A stretch of 64,000 nt of DNA from Kiritimatiellia bacterium (GTDB lineage Bacteria; Verrucomicrobiota; Kiritimatiellia; RFP12; UBA1067): positions 1-64,000 of the forward strand of contig JAFRBA010000076.1 in assembly GCA_017405115.1 (NCBI GenBank), in the 5' to 3' direction. A program made the translations under genes and the position numbers. How positions within the stretch are numbered: the stretch's first letter is position 1; every line of letters starts with the position of its first letter. Positions 35,926 through 43,269 of the stretch are shown in pieces. The notes beneath the pieces were generated by a model that was not told the origin of the DNA, made no database searches, and saw only the letters and a list, made by a program, of their open reading frames with translations.

Positions 35926-37388
35926 CGGCAATCGGCAGAAGAGGTTTCTTGAAGGGCGCAGGGGCGTGCGCCGTTCTCGGCGCGCCAGGAATCTTCTCGA
36001 AGAAGGTGGAGAAGCCCGAACTGACGCTTGGCGTCATCTCCGACACGCACATCGGAACACTCGCGTCGGCGGTCCCGCTGGAGCGGACGCTCTTGTTCTT
36101 CCGGGACCGCAAGGTTGATGCCGTCATGATCTGCGGCGACCTCGCGGACTGGGGGCTCTTGAGCGGGTTGAAGTACATCGCCGAGACGTGGGAGAAGGTG
36201 TTTCCGCGCGGCAAAGGCGCCGGGGGGAAACCGGTTCAGAAGCTGTTCTGCACCGGCAACCACGACTACGAGGGATGGTGGTACGGCGACATGACCGCCG
36301 AGATGCACGCGCTCGGCTACGACGAGGACGAGGCGCTCGTCAAGCTCGGCATGAAAAAGTGCTGGGAAGAGGTCTTTCAGGAGGAGTTCGCTCCAATAAG
36401 GAAGCGGTCGGTCAACGGCTTTGACGTGATAAGCGCCGAATGGCACGGCTACGACAAGACTCCGGGCTACGACAAGACGGCGGAATGGTTCAAGGTGCAT
36501 GGTGGCGAGATCGACCCGGCAAAGCCGTTCTTCTTCTATTTGCACCAGCCGCCAGCCGGCACGACCTCCGGCAGTTGGGAGACGCAACTCTCCAGGCAGG
36601 TTACGGACACGCTGTCGAACTACCCCAACGCAGTGGCGTTTTCCGGGCACACGCACTGGACGCTGAACGACGAGCGTTCGATCTGGCAGGGGGCGTTCAC
36701 CGCCGTCTCGGTTCCGTCGCTCTCCTGCACCGGGCTGATGGACGGCTACGAGAACGGCGCGGACGTCAGGAACGGCAAGACGACTCGCTCCATGCCGCAG
36801 ATTCCGGCGCGCATGAGACTGGAGGAACCGCAGGGGCTGGTGGTTACGCTCTATCGAGACCGGATGGAAATGGAGCGGTACGACTTCAAGAAGTTCGCCA
36901 TGACGGCCCCGACGTGGAACGTGCCCCTGCCGCTTGCAGATTCCGCCAGACCCTACGCCTTCTCGGCGCATTCGGCGCGCACGCCCGTGCCACAGTTTCC
37001 GTCAAGGGCGCGGCTGTCGCTCTTCACCCGCAACACCGAGACTCGTGGCGGCAATTGGCAGATTGTCATGGTAGCCGGCTTCCCCTGCGCGAACGCCGTT
37101 CCGGAGGCGCGTGCGTTCGACTACGAGCTCCGCGCCGTGCTGGCGGACGGTTCCGTGGCGACGCGCAAGCGCTTCCTCTCGCCCGCCTTCCACAAGATGA
37201 AGGAGGACGAACCGGAGCGCATGACATTCTGGCTGAATGTCCTCGACCTCCCGCAGGATGCCGAGTACCGCATCGAGGTCTATCCGCGCAACTGCTTCGG
37301 CGCATGTGGGCGACCGCTCGTGTCCGCGCCGCGCCGCGGCAAGCCAGGCGGTGCCCACGCGCGCGGCTGGCCTAAGGAGAAAGTGTAA
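35922..37388 (+). CDS. Tat-exported calcineurin-like metallophosphoesterase
   Basis: 488 residues. A twin-arginine signal (IGRRGFLKGAGACAVLGAPG) opens the protein. The metallophosphoesterase core has ISDTHIG, ICGDLADWG, CTGNHDYEG and FSGHTHW, all metal-binding motifs. A C-terminal beta-domain (about 340-488) may bind substrate. It hydrolyses phosphoester bonds outside the cytoplasm; the substrate is unknown. It overlaps the SUMF1 gene (ATGA), so the sigma factor, SUMF1 protein and this enzyme form one coupled unit. A second Tat phosphoesterase occurs at 54399. Confidence 0.88.
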   Translation: MTAIGRRGFLKGAGACAVLGAPGIFSKKVEKPELTLGVISDTHIGTLASAVPLERTLLFFRDRKVDAVMICGDLADWGLLSGLKYIAETWEKVFPRGKGAGGKPVQKLFCTGNHDYEGWWYGDMTAEMHALGYDEDEALVKLGMKKCWEEVFQEEFAPIRKRSVNGFDVISAEWHGYDKTPGYDKTAEWFKVHGGEIDPAKPFFFYLHQPPAGTTSGSWETQLSRQVTDTLSNYPNAVAFSGHTHWTLNDERSIWQGAFTAVSVPSLSCTGLMDGYENGADVRNGKTTRSMPQIPARMRLEEPQGLVVTLYRDRMEMERYDFKKFAMTAPTWNVPLPLADSARPYAFSAHSARTPVPQFPSRARLSLFTRNTETRGGNWQIVMVAGFPCANAVPEARAFDYELRAVLADGSVATRKRFLSPAFHKMKEDEPERMTFWLNVLDLPQDAEYRIEVYPRNCFGACGRPLVSAPRRGKPGGAHARGWPKEKV

Positions 37389-37415
37389 ACTGAAAAAGGA
37401 AGGAAGCACGAACAG

Positions 37416-37646
37416 ATGAGAACGAAGCTAAAAATCGCGGTGTCGGCAACGCTTCTGATATCCGCGCCACTCGTTGCCGAGAATGTAAACGGATTCGAGA
37501 ACTTCGTGTTGTCGAGGAACGACGGACATGCGAGCTCGCCTGCGGCAATCGCTGACTTCTCGTCTCGCACGCGCACGGAAGACAGCTGGGCTCTGGCGCG
37601 CTTCAGCTCCCGCAAGCCTGCAGGTGCGGTAATCGTAATTCGCTGA
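37416..37646 (+). CDS. small secreted protein of unknown function
   Basis: 76 residues. A signal peptide (MRTKLKIAVSATLLISAPLVAE) leaves a mature peptide of about 54 residues, with SRTRTEDSWALARFSSRKPAG ending in GAVIVIR. The tail resembles the last residues of the sigma factor at 33803 (GSTRVIISR) and of the giant protein at 48683 (GTAIILR). AAGGAAGG precedes the start. It lies 27 bp after the phosphoesterase and 15 bp before the second SUMF1 gene, so it is probably in the same operon. I recognise no family. Confidence 0.6.
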   Translation: MRTKLKIAVSATLLISAPLVAENVNGFENFVLSRNDGHASSPAAIADFSSRTRTEDSWALARFSSRKPAGAVIVIR

Positions 37647-37661
37647 CAAGGGGGAAACGCC

Positions 37662-38960
37662 ATGAAAAGACAAATCATGCTCCTTTCCGCCGCCTGCACG
37701 GCGCTGGCGGCACTTGCCGATCCAAACGACCCGCAGATCGCGCTCGTCTCGGCGGTGCAGGACTACGAACGGGTCCTGACCATCCGGTACACGCTCGACG
37801 AGCCGGCGATCGTAACGTTCGACGTGAAGACTAACGGCGTGTCGATCGGGGCGGAGCACTTGAAGACGGCCTGCGGCGACCTGCACCGTGTCGTCGCCGC
37901 GACCGGTGAAGGCGAGACGCGCACGATCAGCTGGCCGGCCTACGAGTCATGGCCCGACCATCGCTTCGGCAAGGACGTGGTGTCCGTCACGGTGACGGCG
38001 TGGGCGACAAACTCGCCGCCGGACTACATGGTCATCAAGCTCATCGGCGAGGACAGGGGCGCGCGCACGTTCTACACCTCTCCGAAGTGGATGCCGGGCG
38101 TCGGCGGAGTCACGAACGACATGTACAAGACCGACTACCTCGTGATGCGCCGCATCCCCGCCGCCGGCAAGACCTTCCGCATGGGCTCGCCGAAGTCGGA
38201 GGCGGGAAGTGGTGACTATTCCGCTTCCGAGTCACTTCACTACGTGACTCTCACGAATGATTTCTATATGTCCGTATTCGAGTTTACGGCAGGTCAGTTT
38301 CGGAATATCACTCGGAACTTCGATGAATTCGAAAGCGACAGAGCAGCATATGAAAGTACATCAATATGCGTAAGCACGGAAGCACCGAACCTTCCGATAG
38401 ACTGCTACCCATGCAGCAGTTTACGCGGTACGGGGAGGCAGTGGCCCGGCGATGGACATGATTTGGATGTCGCGGCACCGCTGGCACTGATCCGTTCTGC
38501 ATTAGGTCTTGCGACTCTTGATTTGCCGACGGAGTCTGAGTGGGAGTTTGCCTGTCGCGCTGGAACGCTGTCTGCACGGTATGACGGTACGGAGTATATC
38601 AAAGGAAACGACGGAGTGGCATCGCTTGCCTGGTACGGCAGTTCCTGGGCCGATGTCCCGCATCCGGTTGGACTGCTCAAGCCCAATAGCTATGGTCTAT
38701 ATGACATGTACGGAAATGTTGCCGAGTGGTGCCTTGACAGATATACTTGGGTAAGTGCCTCTGCCGGTTCTACGCTGATCGCCCCTGTCGGCCCGAACAG
38801 CTCAGACACTGGCACGGAGCGTGTCGTGCGCGGCTACCACGTCAACTGCGGAGGAAACACGCAACATTTCCGCTCTGCATTCAGGAAGAACTATGCTTTT
38901 GACTATTCGATGAACATATGGTATGACAGGCTGGGCTATCGCCTTGTCTGCACGTTCTAA
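37662..38960 (+). CDS. secreted SUMF1/FGE-fold protein (paralogue B)
   Basis: 432 residues with signal peptide (MKRQIMLLSAACTALAALA). It has the same two-domain plan as paralogues A and C: an N-terminal beta domain (DEPAIVTFDVKTNGVSIGAEHL, WATNSPPDYMVIKL) and a SUMF1 fold (KTDYLVMRRIPAAGKTFRMG, FYMSVFEFTAGQFRNI, LDLPTESEWEFACRAGTLSARY, LYDMYGNVAEWCLD, CGGNTQHFRSAFRKN, GYRLVC). The second half, from about 38210, is visibly lower in GC than the first, as if the C-terminal part had been exchanged. Ribosome site GGGGGAAA. Confidence 0.82.
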   Translation: MKRQIMLLSAACTALAALADPNDPQIALVSAVQDYERVLTIRYTLDEPAIVTFDVKTNGVSIGAEHLKTACGDLHRVVAATGEGETRTISWPAYESWPDHRFGKDVVSVTVTAWATNSPPDYMVIKLIGEDRGARTFYTSPKWMPGVGGVTNDMYKTDYLVMRRIPAAGKTFRMGSPKSEAGSGDYSASESLHYVTLTNDFYMSVFEFTAGQFRNITRNFDEFESDRAAYESTSICVSTEAPNLPIDCYPCSSLRGTGRQWPGDGHDLDVAAPLALIRSALGLATLDLPTESEWEFACRAGTLSARYDGTEYIKGNDGVASLAWYGSSWADVPHPVGLLKPNSYGLYDMYGNVAEWCLDRYTWVSASAGSTLIAPVGPNSSDTGTERVVRGYHVNCGGNTQHFRSAFRKNYAFDYSMNIWYDRLGYRLVCTF

Positions 38961-38988
38961 AGAGCGCAATTTGAAAGGAGATTTTGCA

Positions 38989-40404
38989 ATGAGCATCAAA
39001 TCTGTTTTGGTCTTTTTCGCCGCGATTACGGAGGCGATAGCGGTTGCCGATCCGCAGATCACGTCCTGCACCGTGACGCAGGATTCCGCAACGCATCTTG
39101 TGAAGGCGACGTACACGCTCGCCGAACCGGCTGTCATCACGTTTGACGTGAAGACCAACGGTGTTTCCATCGGTGGCGCGAACCTTACACATGCATATGG
39201 TGACGTTCACCGCGTTGTTGATGCCGGAAGCGGTACGCTATATTGGCAGGCCGACAAGTCATGGCCGGGTCATAAGCTCTCGTCCGCGTCGTTTGAGGTT
39301 GTCGCATGGGCGACTAATTCACCGCCGGACTACATGGTTGTCGATCTCGTCGTGAAGAAGGGTGCGCGCACCTACTACATTGCGCCGGAACAGCTGCCAG
39401 ACGGTGGCGTCACGAACAAAAAATACAAGACTGACTATCTTGTCATGCGTCGCATACCAGCAAAAGATGCCATTTTCCCGATGGGGTACCTTTCCCCAAG
39501 CAACCCTTACCAGTATTGTCTCTACCACCGCGTAAAGCTGACAAACGACTTCTATATGGCCGTCTACGAGATGACGCTTGGACAATGCAAGAACGCCATC
39601 GGCGCGGCGCCTTCCGATCTGGCGAGTTACTACTGCTCATCCTATTTCAAGGATCAGCCGGGATTTGCGGGCTACACGAACAACCTTGCGAATCCGATGC
39701 CCCAGACACCCTACTATGCGTTCAGGGGCTATTCGGGTTCGCTCTGGGGCGTGAACCAAGACCATACGATTGCCGACACATCATGCATACTCTACAAGAT
39801 GCGTACATCGCTCGGACTTTCCTCGCTTGACCTGCCGACTGATGCGGAATGGGAGTTTGCCTGCCGCGCAGGGACGGCGGCGGATCGCTACGACGGGTCA
39901 TGGTCTTCGCAGAATCCGACCAACATGGCGTGGATTGCCGACAACTCCACTTTGTTTACGCTTTGGGGGGTCAAGTGGTATCTGCCGCATGAAGTAGGGC
40001 TTCTCCGTCCCAATGCATTTGGATTGTATGATATGCTTGGCAATGTCAGGGAAATGTGCCTTGATCTTTACAACGAAGGATCGGCTTATGCCGGAGATGT
40101 TGTCATTAACGATTCCAATGCCGAACCGATTGTCGCGCCAACTGGTCCAGACAAGGACATATTGGATAATTCAGATGGATTGTCATGCGGTAGCTATAGC
40201 AGTTATTCTCAGGCAAGTTTATGGGGAGGAGATCCAAATTCCACGCGCCGTGTAGCACGAGGCGGCGGCGTCAACGATGACAAATGGAACACATGTTCTT
40301 ATTACCGCGCCCCAATCGGTTCAAGTAAGTGTTATCCCGCTTGCGCTGATTACACACAAGATGGGCGTGGCCCTTACGGCTACCGCCTCGTCTGCCTGCC
40401 GTAA
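38989..40404 (+). CDS. secreted SUMF1/FGE-fold protein (paralogue C)
   Basis: 471 residues from the ATG at 38989, which has GAAAGGAG 9 nt upstream. Signal peptide MSIKSVLVFFAAITEAIAVA. The N-terminal beta domain is close to that of paralogue B (AEPAVITFDVKTNGVSIGGANL, WATNSPPDYMVVDLV). The SUMF1 part has FYMAVYEMTLGQCKNAI, LDLPTDAEWEFACRAGTAADRY, FGLYDMLGNVREMCLDLY, RRVARGGGV and ends GPYGYRLVCLP. It differs most from A and B in the loops between 39600 and 39800 and around 40080-40240. No FGE Cys pair. A 28-bp gap separates it from paralogue B. Confidence 0.82.
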   Translation: MSIKSVLVFFAAITEAIAVADPQITSCTVTQDSATHLVKATYTLAEPAVITFDVKTNGVSIGGANLTHAYGDVHRVVDAGSGTLYWQADKSWPGHKLSSASFEVVAWATNSPPDYMVVDLVVKKGARTYYIAPEQLPDGGVTNKKYKTDYLVMRRIPAKDAIFPMGYLSPSNPYQYCLYHRVKLTNDFYMAVYEMTLGQCKNAIGAAPSDLASYYCSSYFKDQPGFAGYTNNLANPMPQTPYYAFRGYSGSLWGVNQDHTIADTSCILYKMRTSLGLSSLDLPTDAEWEFACRAGTAADRYDGSWSSQNPTNMAWIADNSTLFTLWGVKWYLPHEVGLLRPNAFGLYDMLGNVREMCLDLYNEGSAYAGDVVINDSNAEPIVAPTGPDKDILDNSDGLSCGSYSSYSQASLWGGDPNSTRRVARGGGVNDDKWNTCSYYRAPIGSSKCYPACADYTQDGRGPYGYRLVCLP

Positions 40405-40411
40405 ACAGGAA

Positions 40412-40570
40412 ATGTCACGCGAATTCGCCATAGTTCTGTCGCTTGCCGCGTCGTTTTGCGGCGAGGCGAAGCCGGTTGCCGTGACCCCGTGCGAGGAATA
40501 CAACTCCTGGCCGATGATCCAGGCCGTCGACAACAATCTGATCTGCGCCTATATCCGCAGCTGGAGATGA
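40412..40570 (+). pseudogene. truncated N-terminus of a sialidase-like (BNR) secreted protein
   Basis: A 52-codon frame starts MSREFAIVLSLAASFCGEAK (signal peptide) and continues EEYNSWPMIQAVDNNLICAY, the usual opening of exo-sialidase/BNR-repeat proteins in this group. It then runs into an unrelated IRSWR and stops. The several hundred residues of propeller are missing. The gap from 40571 to 40693 shows no gene. Confidence 0.6.
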
Positions 40571-40693
40571 TTCCGCGCATCCTATCCGCCCAATGCCAGC
40601 CGTGGCTTGTGAACGCAATCGCCTAGAAGTGCGTCTCTGCATGAGAAGTCAACTGACGAATTGAGGCTTAGCGCATTTGAAAATTTTGGAAAG

Positions 40694-40792
40694 TGTCGGT
40701 TATGGCTGACGCGCTTGACGGTTCTTCGGATTGTGTCGGTTATAACTTACGCAAATGGCCAGATACTATTGCATGTCAGTTATGGTTTATGA
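40694..40792 (+). repeat. three 19-bp direct repeats at an exact 40-bp period
   Basis: TGTCGGTTATGGCTGACGC (40694-40712), TGTCGGTTATAACTTACGC (40734-40752) and TGTCAGTTATGGTTTATGA (40774-40792). Start-to-start distance is 40 bp both times, close to four helical turns, so bound proteins would lie on one face. The third copy fills the spacer between the -35 and -10 of the ATPase gene's promoter. Probably an operator array. Confidence 0.8.
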
Positions 40793-40798
40793 TATAAT
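40769..40798 (+). promoter_or_regulatory. sigma70 promoter of the AAA ATPase gene
   Basis: TTGCAT (40769-40774), 18-bp spacer containing the third direct repeat, TATAAT (40793-40798). GGAGG and the ATG at 40822 follow. Confidence 0.7.
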
Positions 40799-40821
40799 CA
40801 CGCCAAGCAGGAGGTTTGTAT

Positions 40822-42045
40822 ATGGTAAAAAGAGAATTGTATCTGAGGAAAATCCGTCCATTTGTCGGCACGGATGTTGTCAAGGTCATAACTGGCATGC
40901 GGCGTAGTGGAAAGTCTGTTCTGTTAGAGCAGATTCAGGAAGAGCTGAAGAGTTCCAATCCGCAGGCACGCATATTTGCAGTAAATCTCGATGATGACGA
41001 GAACAAGCATTTCCTCGAAAAGGGGGTGCTTTACCGTCACTTGAATAATCTCCTAAACGAAGCAGGGGATGAAATGGTGTACCTTTTCCTTGATGAAATA
41101 CACGATGTCGAGGAATGGGAAACTGCAGTCAATTCCCTTCGGATGCGCAAGAACGCCGACATCTACATTACGGGTTCGAACTCAAAGCTTCTTTCCGGAG
41201 AGCTTGCCACATACCTTACCGGACGATATGTGGAAATCTGCATGACTCCGTTTTCGTTCGCCGAGTTCATTGAGGCGGCGCGGCCTGTATTTCCCGAAGA
41301 AGACAAGACGCAGTTGTTCAACAGGTACCTGATGACGGGGGGAATTCCGTTCCTTGCCAAGCTGAAGTACGATCAAGATGCGTGTCGTGCCTACCTTCAA
41401 GACCTGTATGGCGCGATTCTTCTCAAGGATGTTGTCAGAAGAAAGCAGATTCGCGATGTCGACCTGCTTGACCGCATTGTCCGCTTTGTCATGGCTGAGT
41501 GCGGCCACACTTTTTCGGCGCGGCGCATTGTCGACTTCCTGAAAAAAGAGCGTAGGGACACATCGGTCGAAACCGTCCTCAACTATCTTTCCGCCTGCGA
41601 GGAGGCGTTTCTGATTGCGCGGGTGTCGAGGCAGGATCTTGTCGGAAAGAGGATACTGGCTGTGGACGAGAAGTTCTATGTCACCGATACGGGAATCAGG
41701 AACACGGTCGTGAGGGGCAGCCTAAGGCGCGATGTCGACCAGTTGCTCGAGAACATCGTCTATTTCGAGTTCCTGCGCCGTGGGTACGAAGTCAGCATAG
41801 GGCGCCTTAAGGAACGTGAAGTCGATTTCGTGTGCGACAGGGGCGCGGAAAGGCTCTATGTCCAGGTGGCGTTCGTGCTCGGAAGCGAAGAGACGCGCCA
41901 ACGGGAATATTCCGTTCTTGAGGACGTGCGGTCGGCGGACGGCAAGATTCTCCTGACGATGGACAGGCTCGACATGAGCGACGGGACGATTCGCCACATG
42001 TACATTCCCGATTTCCTTGCGTCAGCCGCCGCAGGAACCGTCTGA
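40822..42045 (+). CDS. AAA_14 ATPase with C-terminal DUF4143 domain
   Basis: 407 residues from the ATG at 40822, with GGAGG 7 nt upstream. Residues about 1-160 are the AAA_14 ATPase: Walker A VITGMRRSGKSVLL, Walker B VYLFLDEIHDVEEWE and sensor IYITGSNSKLLSGE. LTGRYVEICMTPFSFAEF and MTGGIPFLAKL link to a winged-helix segment (FSARRIVDFLKKERRDTSVETVLNYL). The C-terminal DUF4143 part has a nuclease-like KEREVDFVCD...LYVQVAF (E..VDF...QVA). These proteins are widespread and often solitary; function is unsettled. The phased repeats in its promoter suggest tight regulation, perhaps by itself. Confidence 0.88.
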   Translation: MVKRELYLRKIRPFVGTDVVKVITGMRRSGKSVLLEQIQEELKSSNPQARIFAVNLDDDENKHFLEKGVLYRHLNNLLNEAGDEMVYLFLDEIHDVEEWETAVNSLRMRKNADIYITGSNSKLLSGELATYLTGRYVEICMTPFSFAEFIEAARPVFPEEDKTQLFNRYLMTGGIPFLAKLKYDQDACRAYLQDLYGAILLKDVVRRKQIRDVDLLDRIVRFVMAECGHTFSARRIVDFLKKERRDTSVETVLNYLSACEEAFLIARVSRQDLVGKRILAVDEKFYVTDTGIRNTVVRGSLRRDVDQLLENIVYFEFLRRGYEVSIGRLKEREVDFVCDRGAERLYVQVAFVLGSEETRQREYSVLEDVRSADGKILLTMDRLDMSDGTIRHMYIPDFLASAAAGTV

Positions 42046-42055
42046 GGCTTTTTGG

Positions 42056-42061
42056 TATAAT
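42056..42061 (+). promoter_or_regulatory. -10 box of the second GntR-LacI regulator
   Basis: TTTTTGG-TATAAT with 8 nt (AGGTGCCG) before the ATG at 42070, leaving at most a few untranslated bases. Confidence 0.6.
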
Positions 42062-42069
42062 AGGTGCCG

Positions 42070-43128
42070 ATGAAAGGGCACAAAGAAGTATTCGATGCGC
42101 TGAGGCGCGAGATACTCGCCGGGAAGTACGATGCCGAGAAACGGCTTCCCAGCGAGATGGCGCTTGCGCGTCGCTTCGGTGTGTCGCGTCCGACAATCAG
42201 CCGCGTCACACTCGACCTGAAGCGGGAGGGCCTTATCGTCACGCGCAAGGGCGCACCGTCGACGATTACGCGCTATGCGCTGAACGCGACCGGTGCGCTT
42301 GGCCTTGTCGTCCCGGGAGAGGGTTACGCCGAGATATTCGGTCCTCTCAAGGTGCGTCTTAAAAAGCTTGCCGAACGTGCGGGATGGGACCTCGTCAGCG
42401 GCGAGATATGGAGCTCCGATCCAAAAGTCATGGCGCGCGAGGTGAGGCGGCTTGCGTACCAGTTTTCGAAGGAGCATGTAGCCGGCGTGTTCTTTCAGCC
42501 TCTTGAGTTTTTGAAGGACGCTCCGAGCGCGAGCGAGGAGGCTGTGCGGTACTTCGACGACGCGGGAATCGTGGTTGTCCTTCTCGACTATGACATCGCA
42601 CCGCCGCCGAATCGGTCGCGCTATGACGTCGTTGGCATCGACAACATGGCGGCCGGGCTGGCCGTCGGTCGGCATCTGCTCGGCACCGGAGCGAGGCGCA
42701 TCGCGTTTCTCCACCGCCCGAACGCCGCGCCCACCGTGACGAACCGCATGCGCGGCGTCGCTTCCGCAGTCATCGAGCGCGGAGGGGATTGGTCGCTGAA
42801 ACGCAACGTCCTCTTTGCCGAGCCCGGCAATCGCCGTGCCGTGTCGAAGTTCCTTGCGAACGGGCTTCCAGACGCCTTCGTCGCGGGAAACGACGTTGCC
42901 GCCGCGGCACTGCGGGAAACGCTTGCGAAAATCGGCAATGGGGCGGAGAGGATTCGTCTCGTCGGATTCGATGATGTCGAGGTCGCGGCAAGGCTCGGCA
43001 TGACGTCAGCACGCCAGCCGCTGGACGCGATTGCGGACACCGCTCTCCAGACCCTTGCCTCGCGCATAAAGACGCCGTCTCTCCCTCCACGCACGATTCT
43101 CCTCGATGCTGAACTGGTGGTGCGATAG
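42070..43128 (+). CDS. GntR-family DNA-binding domain fused to a LacI-type sugar-sensing domain
   Basis: 352 residues. Winged helix at about 1-70 (EVFDALRREILAGKYDAEKRLPSEMALARRFGVSRPTIS, LIVTRKGAPS). A LacI/AraR-type sensor domain follows (LGLVVPGEGYAEIF, DDAGIVVVLLDYDI, VVGIDNMAAGLAVGRHLLGTG, IAFLHRP, DAFVAGNDVAAAALRETL, IRLVGFDDVEVAARLGMTSARQP), the standard layout of sugar-responsive repressors. It stands at the head of the GH92/DUF4091/beta-repeat locus and probably regulates it. The gene is translated from an ATG close to the predicted transcription start; an in-frame GTG two codons earlier is less likely. Confidence 0.9.
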   Translation: MKGHKEVFDALRREILAGKYDAEKRLPSEMALARRFGVSRPTISRVTLDLKREGLIVTRKGAPSTITRYALNATGALGLVVPGEGYAEIFGPLKVRLKKLAERAGWDLVSGEIWSSDPKVMAREVRRLAYQFSKEHVAGVFFQPLEFLKDAPSASEEAVRYFDDAGIVVVLLDYDIAPPPNRSRYDVVGIDNMAAGLAVGRHLLGTGARRIAFLHRPNAAPTVTNRMRGVASAVIERGGDWSLKRNVLFAEPGNRRAVSKFLANGLPDAFVAGNDVAAAALRETLAKIGNGAERIRLVGFDDVEVAARLGMTSARQPLDAIADTALQTLASRIKTPSLPPRTILLDAELVVR

Positions 43129-43214
43129 TCTCATCCAAGCCACCGCGTTTTTCGCGTCGATGGCGGCGGCTGAAAACTTGTATTTACAGGTTTCGCCGAC
43201 CTCTGCCGTTGTGG

Positions 43215-43225
43215 TAAAATATACT
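43215..43225 (+). promoter_or_regulatory. -10 region before the GH92-GDPD gene
   Basis: TGTGG-TAAAAT (43215-43220) overlaps TATACT (43220-43225); either could serve as -10. The start codon is at 43270. No clear -35 or operator. Confidence 0.5.
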
Positions 43226-43269
43226 CACAACGAAAAATCGCAGACTGCAAACTGAAAAAGGGAACAGGC

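Noticed and set aside
34699..40404. Diversity-generating retroelement acting on the SUMF1 C-termini
   Set aside because: SUMF1/C-lectin-like ends are classic DGR targets, but no reverse transcriptase or template repeat lies in the window; kept only as a test.
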